Of a stretch of DNA of 64,000 nucleotides, positions 18,150 through 26,821 are shown in pieces. The stretch spans positions 4,352 through 68,351 of the forward strand of contig CAYXGW010000015.1 in the NCBI GenBank assembly GCA_964464595.1. The letters are read 5' to 3'. Within the stretch, counting starts at the first letter, position 1. Every line of letters starts with the position of its first letter. The notes under the pieces are model-generated. The model did no database searches. It was not told where the DNA came from and saw only the letters and a list, made by a program, of their open reading frames with translations. This DNA is from JADFJB01 sp964464595. Its GTDB lineage: Bacteria > Zhuqueibacterota > JdFR-76 > DREG01. A program made the translations under genes and the position numbers.

Positions 18150-19967
18150 ATGAAAGGAATTATGGGCGTAATGGTTTATAAATTACTTATTGTTGAAGAT
18201 AATCCGGATCAAGTAGAATTAATGCGAATTACTTTTTCGAAAAAATCGAATAAGTTTTCAACAACATTTTCTTATGTGGGAAAAGAGTGTATTAAACAAT
18301 GTAAAGAAAATTATTATGATGCTGTAATTTTGGATTATAAATTACCGGATTACTCGGGCCTGGATGTTTTAATTAAATTACGTAAACTCAATATAAGATA
18401 TCCAGTGATTATTATTACTGCTCAGGGGGATGAAAAAGTAGCTGTTGAAGCAATGAAAAATGGTGCCGCAGATTATGTGATAAAGGAAGGGAATTATCTC
18501 TCATCACTTCCGAAAGTGATAGAAGCGAACATCGTTAGAGAGCGGCTACAGCAGCAACTGCGGGCAAAAGAAGAATTCTTGGGTAGTATTGTTGAGAAAG
18601 CTGATGATTTTATTTTTTCTTTAGATAGCGAATTCAATATACAATTTGTAAATCCGCAGATTTCCAAATTAGGGTATAAGGAAAAGGAAGTCTTACAAAA
18701 GTCATTTTTCACTTTACTGTCAGACCGGCATGATCATGCAAAGGTATCCCAGATCCTTAGGCAGCCGAGTGAAGGGAACTATGAATTTGAATTCAAAGAC
18801 AAAAAAGGGAAAATCTTAAATTTTGTACTTTCTTTTTCAATCCTTCACGAAAAAGACAGTAATCAAAAAATTATTGGTATTGCCAAAGATCTTACAGAAA
18901 TATTGTATCTCTACGGTTTGATAAAAGAAAGTAAAAAAAAGCTCCAGGCAATGTTTGATGGAATTACGGATAACATTTTAGTTTTTGATCTTGGAAAAAC
19001 AGTAGTGATGGCAAATGAAAAAGTTGCGAGTTTGTTAAACACAACGCCTGAGAAAGTGCTGGGTATGGAATGCGATAAGCTTGTTTCACTTAGTTTGCCA
19101 GTTGATGAAGAAGTGCTAAATAGGACATTTATAAGTAAAAATTCAGAATTTTCAGAAATTTCCAGGAATGAGAAGGTATTTCATGTGTGGACTTATCCAA
19201 TGTTTGATTTGGAAGGCCAGCTTGAAAACATCATTGAATATAGCCATGATGTGACTGACCAGAAAAATATTGAACGCTCTCTTATTCAATCTGAAAAATT
19301 AGCTACCATAGGACTATTGGCATCGGGTGTAGCTCATGAATTAAGAAATCCACTCAATATAATCGAAACAGCTCGATATTATATTTCTGATATTTTGGAG
19401 AGCGGTAAAGACGATATTAATTCTAAATTGGAGATCATTAAACGAAACGTTAAACGTGCATCGAATATCATTAATAATCTTTTGGAGTTCTCCAGGCATT
19501 CTCCTAAAGATCAAGAAAGAATTGATATCAACAAAACAATTGACAAAACCCTTTCCCTTATTGAGAAAGATTTACATTCACACAATATTGAAGTGATTAA
19601 AAATTATGGCAGCGTTCAAAATGTTTACTTGGGATTAGATTCCTTAAAACAAGTTTTTTTAAATATTATTATCAATGCGATTCATGCAATGCCGGATGGG
19701 GGAGTTTTACAAATTGATACGGATTTGGTGGATAAATGGGTGAAAGTAAAAATCGGAGATACAGGTTATGGTGTTCCAAGAGATCAGATAAAAAACATAT
19801 TTACACCATTTTTTACGACCAAAGCTTTGGGTAAAGGAACCGGTTTGGGAATGTATGTTTCCCACTCCATCATTAAGCGTGAAGGCGGGGAAATATCTGT
19901 AACAAGTACAGAAGGTAAGGGCACTGTTTTTACAGTTGAGTTGCCGACAAACGGAGAATTGTGCTAA
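18150..19967 (+). CDS. Receiver-PAS-PAS hybrid histidine kinase
   Basis: The 605-residue protein begins with a receiver domain (phospho-acceptor Asp62 in LDYKLPDYSG, and the IITAQG strand), then two PAS domains (about 140-250 and 265-375), then a HisKA core with His396 in GVAHELRNPLN and an ATPase domain with DTGYGVP and GTGLGMY. A receiver at the N-terminus with a kinase at the C-terminus suggests a phosphorelay intermediate that can be controlled by the upstream kinases. The first ATG (18150) is used; ATGs at 18162 and 18171 are alternatives. The next gene, a free receiver, starts 16 bases downstream. Confidence 0.9.
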   Translation: MKGIMGVMVYKLLIVEDNPDQVELMRITFSKKSNKFSTTFSYVGKECIKQCKENYYDAVILDYKLPDYSGLDVLIKLRKLNIRYPVIIITAQGDEKVAVEAMKNGAADYVIKEGNYLSSLPKVIEANIVRERLQQQLRAKEEFLGSIVEKADDFIFSLDSEFNIQFVNPQISKLGYKEKEVLQKSFFTLLSDRHDHAKVSQILRQPSEGNYEFEFKDKKGKILNFVLSFSILHEKDSNQKIIGIAKDLTEILYLYGLIKESKKKLQAMFDGITDNILVFDLGKTVVMANEKVASLLNTTPEKVLGMECDKLVSLSLPVDEEVLNRTFISKNSEFSEISRNEKVFHVWTYPMFDLEGQLENIIEYSHDVTDQKNIERSLIQSEKLATIGLLASGVAHELRNPLNIIETARYYISDILESGKDDINSKLEIIKRNVKRASNIINNLLEFSRHSPKDQERIDINKTIDKTLSLIEKDLHSHNIEVIKNYGSVQNVYLGLDSLKQVFLNIIINAIHAMPDGGVLQIDTDLVDKWVKVKIGDTGYGVPRDQIKNIFTPFFTTKALGKGTGLGMYVSHSIIKREGGEISVTSTEGKGTVFTVELPTNGELC

Positions 19968-19982
19968 GGAAAGAAGCATCAA

Positions 19983-20348
19983 TTGAATAAAACCAAACTT
20001 GGTGAGATTCTTGTAGTTGAGGACGAACCTGAAATCCTTTCTCTTCTCCAGGAACTGCTTGAACGTCGGGGGTATAAAGTTACTGCTTGTGAAAGTGGTA
20101 ATTCCGCTTTACAACTCGCACAAAAAAAACAGTTTTCAGTCATACTTACGGATTTAATCATGCCTGGTATAGATGGGCTTAAGTTGATCGAATCACTCAA
20201 AGAACTCATTCCAATATCCAAGTTAATTGTAATGTCTGGCGCAGGAAACCAGGTTTTACAAGATTTGACAAAACTAGGGGTTGAGAACTATATTGCCAAA
20301 CCGATTGACTTCGATAGTTTAGTTAAAACCATCAATAAGATTATTTAA
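19983..20348 (+). CDS. Single-domain response regulator (CheY-like)
   Basis: The 121-residue protein is just a receiver domain: acidic pocket in VEDEPEI, phospho-acceptor Asp57 in LTDLIMPG, the Ser/Thr switch in VMSGAG, and Lys in IAKPIDF. The TTG start has AAGGAAAG upstream. With no output domain it must act by protein contact or as a phosphate shuttle or sink for the three preceding kinases. It closes the signalling cluster. Confidence 0.9.
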   Translation: MNKTKLGEILVVEDEPEILSLLQELLERRGYKVTACESGNSALQLAQKKQFSVILTDLIMPGIDGLKLIESLKELIPISKLIVMSGAGNQVLQDLTKLGVENYIAKPIDFDSLVKTINKII

Positions 20349-20475
20349 GATTGGTACGATTTCCTGAACGATTTTGTTCATTCCTGATCATACTTTGTTA
20401 TAAAATCCGATGAAATTTATTGTTAAATTACAAGTGTGAGAATTGTATTGCATCTAAATGAATTTCCTCTTTTAT

Positions 20476-20504
20476 TTGACATGCGATTGAATAATCATTA
20501 CATT
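20476..20504 (+). promoter_or_regulatory. Sigma-70-type promoter of the polyprenyl synthase gene
   Basis: TTGACA (20476-20481), a 17-base spacer and TACATT (20499-20504) sit 35 bases before the GTG start at 20539. The -35 box is a perfect consensus. Confidence 0.55.
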
Positions 20505-20538
20505 ATGCCATCTTAGCCAATCTATAAATGGAGAGTTA

Positions 20539-21513
20539 GTGGAGTTATCTAGAATTATACTGCCGGTTCAACTTGATCTTCAGCACTTTGAGGAAAAATT
20601 TCTCCAATCTTTAGAAACAAAAGTTGATTTGCTGAATGCAGTAATTCGATATATTGCGGGGCATAAAGGGAAACGTCTTAGACCCGGATTAGTATTTCTT
20701 ATCGCCAGATTAATAGGTAACTTAGATGACAATGGTTTTGAAGCTGCCCAGATTATTGAATTAATCCATACAGCAACCCTGATCCATGATGATGTGGTGG
20801 ATCAATCAAATTTAAGACGAGGCGTAGCCAGTGTTCATTCGGTTTGGAATAATAAGATTGCTGTGCTGGTTGGAGATTTTCTTTTTGCGCAGGCACTCAA
20901 TAAAATGATGAACCTTGAAGCTCCGGAGATTAATAAAGTTCTGGCAAAAGTTACTACTCGAATGAGTGAAGGTGAGCTTTTGCAAGTACAACAAAGTCAA
21001 AATTTGCAAACTGATGAGCAAAGCTATTTCCAGATGATTTCCGATAAGACAGCTTCACTAATATCTGCATCTTGTCAAATAGGCGCTATTGTCGGATCAA
21101 ACTACAGCGATATAAACTCGGATAGGTTCTGGGATTTTGGAAATTACCTGGGATGTGCTTTCCAAATCCAGGATGATTTGCTAGATTATATTGGAGATGA
21201 AGATATAACCGGAAAGCCTGCCGGGAATGACTTAAAACAAAATAAAATTACCCTGCCATTAATTTACGCTATTAATAAAAATGGTAATATTAATTCTTCT
21301 AAACTTCAAAATTTTATAGATAAGAATAAAACAGAAAAAGATGTGGATGAAATAAAAAATTTGGTCATTAATTCTGGTGGTGTTGATTATGCACGTGAGC
21401 GTGCTAACGAATTCATTGAGAAAGCTTTATCTATTGTTGCTCCTTTTCCGGAAAGTGATTTTAAAAAATCCCTCGAAGATATAGTGCAGTTCGTTGCAGT
21501 TCGAAGTAGTTAG
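20539..21513 (+). CDS. ispB: Polyprenyl diphosphate synthase (octaprenyl/heptaprenyl type)
   Basis: The 324-residue protein has both aspartate-rich motifs of trans-prenyl transferases: LIHDDVVD followed by LRRG, and FQIQDDLLDY. It also has GKRLRPG at the substrate entrance. It adds isopentenyl units to farnesyl diphosphate to make the long tail of menaquinone or ubiquinone. The residues before the first DDxxD motif lack the bulky pattern of short-chain enzymes, in keeping with a long product, but chain length is uncertain. GTG start with GGAGAG upstream. Cytosolic. Confidence 0.85.
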   Translation: MELSRIILPVQLDLQHFEEKFLQSLETKVDLLNAVIRYIAGHKGKRLRPGLVFLIARLIGNLDDNGFEAAQIIELIHTATLIHDDVVDQSNLRRGVASVHSVWNNKIAVLVGDFLFAQALNKMMNLEAPEINKVLAKVTTRMSEGELLQVQQSQNLQTDEQSYFQMISDKTASLISASCQIGAIVGSNYSDINSDRFWDFGNYLGCAFQIQDDLLDYIGDEDITGKPAGNDLKQNKITLPLIYAINKNGNINSSKLQNFIDKNKTEKDVDEIKNLVINSGGVDYARERANEFIEKALSIVAPFPESDFKKSLEDIVQFVAVRSS

Positions 21514-21708
21514 ATTTTGCTTTCCTCCCCTTTATTGTTTAATTTGAACCTCACATCTAACATATTCCAATAAGTATTTCCCAAAACAAGTTTTCTTAAT
21601 TACAAAGGCTAATTTAACCCCAAACTGTGTGAAGAAATACAAATAGTTGACGATGATTTATAATATGACCTTAAATACAAAATTATAAAAAATTGGAGTT
21701 AAGATCTA

Positions 21709-22641
21709 ATGCCAAAAACATTGATTACAGGCGGCGCCGGATTTTTAGGATCCCACCTTTGTGAATATATTCTGAATAAAGGACACGAAGTAATTTGTAT
21801 GGACAATTTATCAACAGGAGATATCGCCAACATTGCACATCTCCAGGGAGAGTCGTTCAAATTTATTAAACATGATGTTACTGAGTATATATTTTTAGCG
21901 GGGCCAATTGACTATATTTTGCACTTTGCATCTCCTGCAAGCCCATTAGACTACCTGCAACTTCCAATTCAAACTCTTAAAGTTGGTGCATTAGGCACTC
22001 ATAAGGTATTGGGTTTGGCGAAAGAAAAACAGGCAACATTACTTCTTGCATCGACTTCTGAAGTATATGGCGATCCGCTTGTCCATCCTCAAAAAGAAGA
22101 TTATTGGGGAAATGTAAACCCGATAGGTCCCAGGGGGGTTTACGATGAAGCAAAACGCTTTGCAGAAGCCATGACCATGGCGTATCACCGAAATCATGGT
22201 GTGGATACAAAGATTATCAGAATTTTTAATACGTATGGTCCCAGAATGCGCATAAGTGATGGACGAGCGATTCCTGCGTTTATTCCACAGGCCCTGGCAA
22301 ACGAACCTATTACCGTATTTGGCGATGGCTCACAAACAAGAAGTTTTTGTTATGTGGATGATCTCGTGGAAGGTATTTGCCGGCTTCTTTTTTCAGATTA
22401 TAATGAACCTGTGAACATCGGAAATCCACATGAAATGACGGTTCGTGAGATGGCTGAACTAATAATAAAAATGACGGATAGCAATTCAAATATTGTCAAT
22501 AAAGCTTTGCCAGTTGACGATCCTAAAGTTCGTCAACCTAATATTTCTCTGGCAAAAGAAAAGTTGGGATGGGAACCAAAGGTATCCGTTGAAGAGGGCA
22601 TTAAACGGACAATTTCCTGGTTTCGTTCTCAGAAAAAATAA
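21709..22641 (+). CDS. UDP-glucuronate decarboxylase-like NAD-dependent epimerase/dehydratase
   Basis: The 310-residue short-chain dehydrogenase has the NAD motif GGAGFLGSH at the N-terminus, the STSEVYGDP segment, and a catalytic Tyr-x-x-x-Lys in YDEAKR. SPASPLDY and PRM(R/I)xDGR-like sequence (GPRMRISDGRAIPAF) are diagnostic of UXS, which makes UDP-xylose from UDP-glucuronate. UXS normally reads YDEGKR; the Ala here is a conservative change. Lacking the membrane segment of animal enzymes, it is cytosolic. A GGAG site precedes the ATG. It starts a run of envelope-sugar genes (GT9, WaaA). Confidence 0.85.
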   Translation: MPKTLITGGAGFLGSHLCEYILNKGHEVICMDNLSTGDIANIAHLQGESFKFIKHDVTEYIFLAGPIDYILHFASPASPLDYLQLPIQTLKVGALGTHKVLGLAKEKQATLLLASTSEVYGDPLVHPQKEDYWGNVNPIGPRGVYDEAKRFAEAMTMAYHRNHGVDTKIIRIFNTYGPRMRISDGRAIPAFIPQALANEPITVFGDGSQTRSFCYVDDLVEGICRLLFSDYNEPVNIGNPHEMTVREMAELIIKMTDSNSNIVNKALPVDDPKVRQPNISLAKEKLGWEPKVSVEEGIKRTISWFRSQKK

Positions 22642-22667
22642 CCAACCATAAGTAAAACTTCATCTTT

Positions 22668-23693
22668 ATGGAATCCGTACATCGGGTTTTATTTGTCCGA
22701 TTAAGCTCTATCGGTGATATTGTATTGTTGTCGCCGTTAATACGTTTGTTTCATGATCAAAATCCGAAAGTTAAAATTGATTTTTTAACGAGATCGGATT
22801 TTCAGGATCTGGTTGAGCATAATCCATTCATCAATCATATTATCTTACTTCCCAAATCTCCGAGTTTATCAGAGGTCTACAAAGTCGCGCTTGAAATTCG
22901 CAGAAGGGATTATTCTATTTTTTTCGATTTTCAAAAACATTGGCGAAGTTATTTGATTTCATTTGTAGCCGGTGCAAATAAGATTTATAGATATAAGAAA
23001 TATACAATTCGAAGGTTTTTCCTGACATATTTCAAATATAACCTTTACAATAATATACCTGAAACAATTCCTGAAAGATACTTCATTGCTTTTCAAAAAC
23101 TCCCGATGAATTGGCAATCGCTGGCATCTGAGATTTATGTCCCAGATTCAATCAAAGAGAAGATGAAATCTAAGGTTCCTTTTGATGGTGAGAAATTGCG
23201 AATTGCGATAGCTCCTGGTGCTGGGCGGAATACTAAAATGTGGCCACGCGACAACTATTTTCAATTAATTACAAAACTACAAAATTACAAAAAAACCAAA
23301 ATCATTCTAGTCGGGGGAAAAACCGATATCGATGTTTGTGAAAATATCAATAAATACAATTATAAGAATGCGATTAATTTATGCGGTGAAACCACACTTT
23401 TAGAGACCTCTGCTGTGTTACAAAGCTGTGATTTGGTAATTTCGAACGATACAGGAGTTTTACATATTGCGGTTGCTATGAAATGTAGGGTTATTGCCAT
23501 TTTTGGTCCGACTGTAAAGGAATTTGGATTTTTTCCATCCTTGGGCAAAAATAAGATTATTGAGCACTCGGATCTAAACTGTAGACCCTGTTCATACCAT
23601 GGTTCAAACCGTTGTCCAAAACGACACTTTCGCTGCATGAAAGAGATTGAATCCAGCAGGGTTTTTGATGCAGTCAAACAATTATTGGACTAA
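22668..23693 (+). CDS. GT9 family glycosyltransferase (heptosyltransferase-like)
   Basis: The 341-residue protein matches the lipopolysaccharide heptosyltransferase family. The N-terminus VLFVRLSSIGDIVLLSPLI is the typical acceptor-side loop, IAPGAG and WPRDNY mark the donor-binding domain, and NDTGVLHIAVAM with IFGPT is the family signature. It transfers a heptose or related sugar onto LPS core or another lipid-linked acceptor at the inner face of the inner membrane. The gene lies 27 bases after the UXS-like gene and 80 bases before waaA, consistent with a core-oligosaccharide operon. Confidence 0.85.
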   Translation: MESVHRVLFVRLSSIGDIVLLSPLIRLFHDQNPKVKIDFLTRSDFQDLVEHNPFINHIILLPKSPSLSEVYKVALEIRRRDYSIFFDFQKHWRSYLISFVAGANKIYRYKKYTIRRFFLTYFKYNLYNNIPETIPERYFIAFQKLPMNWQSLASEIYVPDSIKEKMKSKVPFDGEKLRIAIAPGAGRNTKMWPRDNYFQLITKLQNYKKTKIILVGGKTDIDVCENINKYNYKNAINLCGETTLLETSAVLQSCDLVISNDTGVLHIAVAMKCRVIAIFGPTVKEFGFFPSLGKNKIIEHSDLNCRPCSYHGSNRCPKRHFRCMKEIESSRVFDAVKQLLD

Positions 23694-23772
23694 ATTAAAT
23701 AGTATAAAAGCATTTGTTTCCAATCTTTAACCAACCTAAATTTATCATTTATTTTAATTTAAGTAATTAGTA

Positions 23773-25080
23773 ATGAAGATATTCTGGTTCATAATTTACA
23801 ACATTTTTGTAATTCCTATCATTTACATTGGCGCTTATGTTAAAGCTTTATTAAGCCCCAAAGTTAAGCGAGGCTTACACGGACGCAAAAATACATTGCC
23901 AATACTAAGTTCTTATATTTCGGATCAAAAAAATAAAAGTAAGTTTATTTTATTTCATTGTGCTTCAATGGGTGAGTTCGAACAAATTAGACCTGTATTA
24001 AGAACGATCAGAGAAAACAGTCCGAATTATTCAATTGTTGTTAGTTTTTTTTCCCCTTCGGGATTTGAAAATGTAAATTCAAAATCGGATTATAACTTAA
24101 AAATCTATCTGCCTTTTGATACAATCCTATCGATTCGGAAATTTCTAAATATGCTACAGCCGAAATTATTGGTAATTTCAAAACATGATGTCTGGCCAAA
24201 CCTGGTGTGGGCATTATCAAGTAGAAAAATTCCATCAATATTAGTAAACGGCACTATGCCGGGTGATTCAATGATGACGAAGCCTGTCGTTCGAAATTTC
24301 TTTAAAGCTTCTTTCTCTAGTTTAAATTTTATTGCTCCCGCAAGTCAACTCGATGCTGATGGGTTCAGTCGAATTTTACCATTTAAGTCAGGTATTCAAA
24401 TTCTTGGTGATACAAGATATGATCAGGTACTAAACCGGGCTAACGAATCAACAAAATCAGAATTAATATCCGAACAAGCATTGCAAGGTCGAATGGTTTT
24501 TATCGCCGGAAGTACATGGGCCTCCGATGAGAAGCACCTTATCCCGGCCATGATTCGAATGTTCAAAAAATTTACCGATTTGTTTGTGATCTTGGTTCCC
24601 CATGAGCTAGATAAAAATCATTTGAATGAGTTATCCGGGCAATTTTTATCGGCTGGGATTAGATCGATTTTATTTTCACATGAATATAGGGATCTTTCAA
24701 TATCCGACCATCAAATATTGATCGTAGATAAAATGGGCCTTCTTGCCAATTTGTATTTTTATGGTGATGCGGCATTTGTTGGGGGTAGTTTCGGTCCTGG
24801 CGTACACAATGTTATGGAGCCGGCAGCGCATGGCATTCCTGTACTTTTTGGTCCGCGCATTTTAAATTCACCGGATGCGCAGGAATTACTAAAGCGAGAA
24901 GCCGGATTTTTAGTTCGAAATTCCGATGATATCTACTTTCATTTAGATAGATTTTTTTCGAATCAAAATAATTGTAAAGAAGCAGGTAAGAAGGCACGAA
25001 ATCTTGTCGAAGAGAATCAAGGAGCGACAGAAAGAATCAGCCAAAAAATTTTAACAATGTTAGAATCCACATCGAGTTGA
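23773..25080 (+). CDS. waaA: 3-deoxy-D-manno-octulosonic acid (KDO) transferase
   Basis: The 435-residue GT30 enzyme has an N-terminal membrane anchor (about 1-20), then CASMGEFEQ (the family's S.GE motif, whose Glu is the catalytic base), the KHDVWPNLVW segment, AGSTWASDE, and the donor-site stretch GGSFGPGVHNVMEPA. It adds one or more KDO residues to lipid A precursor. Its presence indicates an LPS-type outer membrane. It is followed by 10 bases and then the EcfA-like ATPase, so transcription is probably shared. Confidence 0.92.
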   Translation: MKIFWFIIYNIFVIPIIYIGAYVKALLSPKVKRGLHGRKNTLPILSSYISDQKNKSKFILFHCASMGEFEQIRPVLRTIRENSPNYSIVVSFFSPSGFENVNSKSDYNLKIYLPFDTILSIRKFLNMLQPKLLVISKHDVWPNLVWALSSRKIPSILVNGTMPGDSMMTKPVVRNFFKASFSSLNFIAPASQLDADGFSRILPFKSGIQILGDTRYDQVLNRANESTKSELISEQALQGRMVFIAGSTWASDEKHLIPAMIRMFKKFTDLFVILVPHELDKNHLNELSGQFLSAGIRSILFSHEYRDLSISDHQILIVDKMGLLANLYFYGDAAFVGGSFGPGVHNVMEPAAHGIPVLFGPRILNSPDAQELLKREAGFLVRNSDDIYFHLDRFFSNQNNCKEAGKKARNLVEENQGATERISQKILTMLESTSS

Positions 25081-25090
25081 ATAAATCCTT

Positions 25091-25843
25091 ATGATAAGCT
25101 GTAAAAACCTATCTTTCTCATATCCAAACAGTTCTCAACTAGTTCTCAATGAACTATCATTATCGATTCAGAAAGGGGAGTCCGTAAGTATCATGGGTAG
25201 TAATGGATCTGGCAAAAGTACTTTGGTACAATGTTTAAATGGCCTTCTTATACCCCACCAGGGAGATGTTCTTGTGGATGAACTTAATACCAGGCAGCAT
25301 GAAGAAATGCAAAATATCCGCAAAAAAGTTGGCATAGTTTTCCAAAATCCGGACAATCAAATCGTTAGTACAACAATAGAGCGGGAAATAGCCTTTGGCC
25401 TGGAAAACCTCAGGGTTGATCATGATAAGATGCATGCAGTTGTGAATCAATTTCTCAAAGTATTTAATCTAGAGAATCTCAGGAACCATTCACCAAACAA
25501 GCTATCCGGTGGAGAAAAACAATTACTGGCGCTTGCTTCTGTACTTGCAATGGCGCCTTCTTACTTAATTTTAGATGAACCAACGTCACTGTTGGATCCA
25601 TTCTCCAGGAGAATGGTTTTGGATTATATATTCAAGAAAAATAAATATCCATTTCAACAGATTACATCAATTTTAATTACTCAATATCCGGCTGAAACAT
25701 TTTATACTGGTCGTTTATTGATTTTGTCAAAAGGGAAAATTCTATTTGATGACAACCCGGTCAATGTTTTCAAAAATTCAGCAAAGCTGTGTGAATTAGG
25801 GATAGGGGCTCCGGTAGAGTATTTAGGTGATCAGGTTTTTTGA
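25091..25843 (+). CDS. ecfA1: Energy-coupling-factor-type ABC ATPase (EcfA1-like)
   Basis: The 250-residue ATPase has Walker A GSNGSGKST, the Q-loop VFQNPDNQ typical of ECF/cobalt ATPases, signature LSGGEKQLLALA, and Walker B LILDEPTSLLD. The FQNPDNQ(I/L)V phrase with the TIEREIAFGLEN segment identifies the EcfA/CbiO group. It would drive vitamin or metal uptake together with EcfA2, EcfT and an S component. Its stop is directly followed by the ATG of the partner ATPase (zero spacing). No EcfT gene lies in the window. Confidence 0.85.
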   Translation: MISCKNLSFSYPNSSQLVLNELSLSIQKGESVSIMGSNGSGKSTLVQCLNGLLIPHQGDVLVDELNTRQHEEMQNIRKKVGIVFQNPDNQIVSTTIEREIAFGLENLRVDHDKMHAVVNQFLKVFNLENLRNHSPNKLSGGEKQLLALASVLAMAPSYLILDEPTSLLDPFSRRMVLDYIFKKNKYPFQQITSILITQYPAETFYTGRLLILSKGKILFDDNPVNVFKNSAKLCELGIGAPVEYLGDQVF

Positions 25844-26611
25844 ATGAAACTTGAACTAAGAAATATCTTTTTCAAATACCAGGGTTTGGGTCAGGAAAAT
25901 GCTGTTGATACAATATCAAATATTAATTTAAAAGTCACACAAGGTGAGTTAATTGGAATCGTAGGCGCAAGTGGTTCAGGAAAAACAACGCTAATTCTGG
26001 TTATGAATGGACTTTTAAAGCCAATTAATGGACAAGTTTTACTGGAAGGCCAATCTGTATTTAACAAAGTGAAGGCAACTCAAACTTTGCCACTGAAGAT
26101 TGGGCTAGTGAACCAGTTTCCGGAAATACAATTTTTTGAAAACACCATTTTCGATGAAATTGCTTTTGGATTGCGGAATTGTAATATACCAGAAGACGAA
26201 ATCCACGCTAAAATTGAAAATGTCCTTAAATTACTGGAATTGGATTCTGTTGACGAAAAAAAGCAATCTCCGTTTAAGTTAAGCGAGGGTCAAAAAAGAC
26301 GGGTTGCGATCGCTAGTATCCTGGTTATGGAACCGGAAATCATCATTCTTGATGAACCTACTTCTGCCCTGGATTATTCGGGAATTCAAATCATATCCAA
26401 GCTAGTTAATAAATTTCACAATCAAAATAGAACTGTAATTATTGCATCCCATGATATGGATTTCATTTACAAATTGGTTCATCGTGTTATTGCTTTGGAT
26501 AAAGGGAAAATCGTTTTTGATGGAACCAAAGAGAACTTTTTTTCTAATACAAATTTATTACTAAAATCCAAGCTCGAACTTCCACGAATTTTGCAACTAA
26601 ATAACAAATAA
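25844..26611 (+). CDS. ecfA2: Energy-coupling-factor-type ABC ATPase (EcfA2-like)
   Basis: The 255-residue ATPase has Walker A GASGSGKTT, Q-loop VNQFPEIQFF (the Q-FPE-QFF form is characteristic of EcfA2), signature LSEGQKRRVAIA, Walker B IIILDEPTSALD and the switch His in ASHDMDF. It should form a heterodimer with the EcfA1-like product encoded immediately upstream. In most genomes ecfT follows; here a gap and then a sigma-54 activator follow, so the membrane parts must be elsewhere if the transporter works. Confidence 0.85.
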   Translation: MKLELRNIFFKYQGLGQENAVDTISNINLKVTQGELIGIVGASGSGKTTLILVMNGLLKPINGQVLLEGQSVFNKVKATQTLPLKIGLVNQFPEIQFFENTIFDEIAFGLRNCNIPEDEIHAKIENVLKLLELDSVDEKKQSPFKLSEGQKRRVAIASILVMEPEIIILDEPTSALDYSGIQIISKLVNKFHNQNRTVIIASHDMDFIYKLVHRVIALDKGKIVFDGTKENFFSNTNLLLKSKLELPRILQLNNK

Positions 26612-26821
26612 AACAAGGGGATGAAGGCAAACATTTTTCGATTTATTTTTTGATTATTCTGATAATAAAGGGCTGTTTTTGCCGGGTTTAGGTTAGATTG
26701 TTTCATTTCAAATCAATTTCATTTTTGAAACTTAATGTTTGCACAAAAAATCCGATAACAATTTAAGAAGTGAGGTGGAGACTGAGGATGTATTAGAAGG
26801 GTTTAATAATGATGAAGAGTT

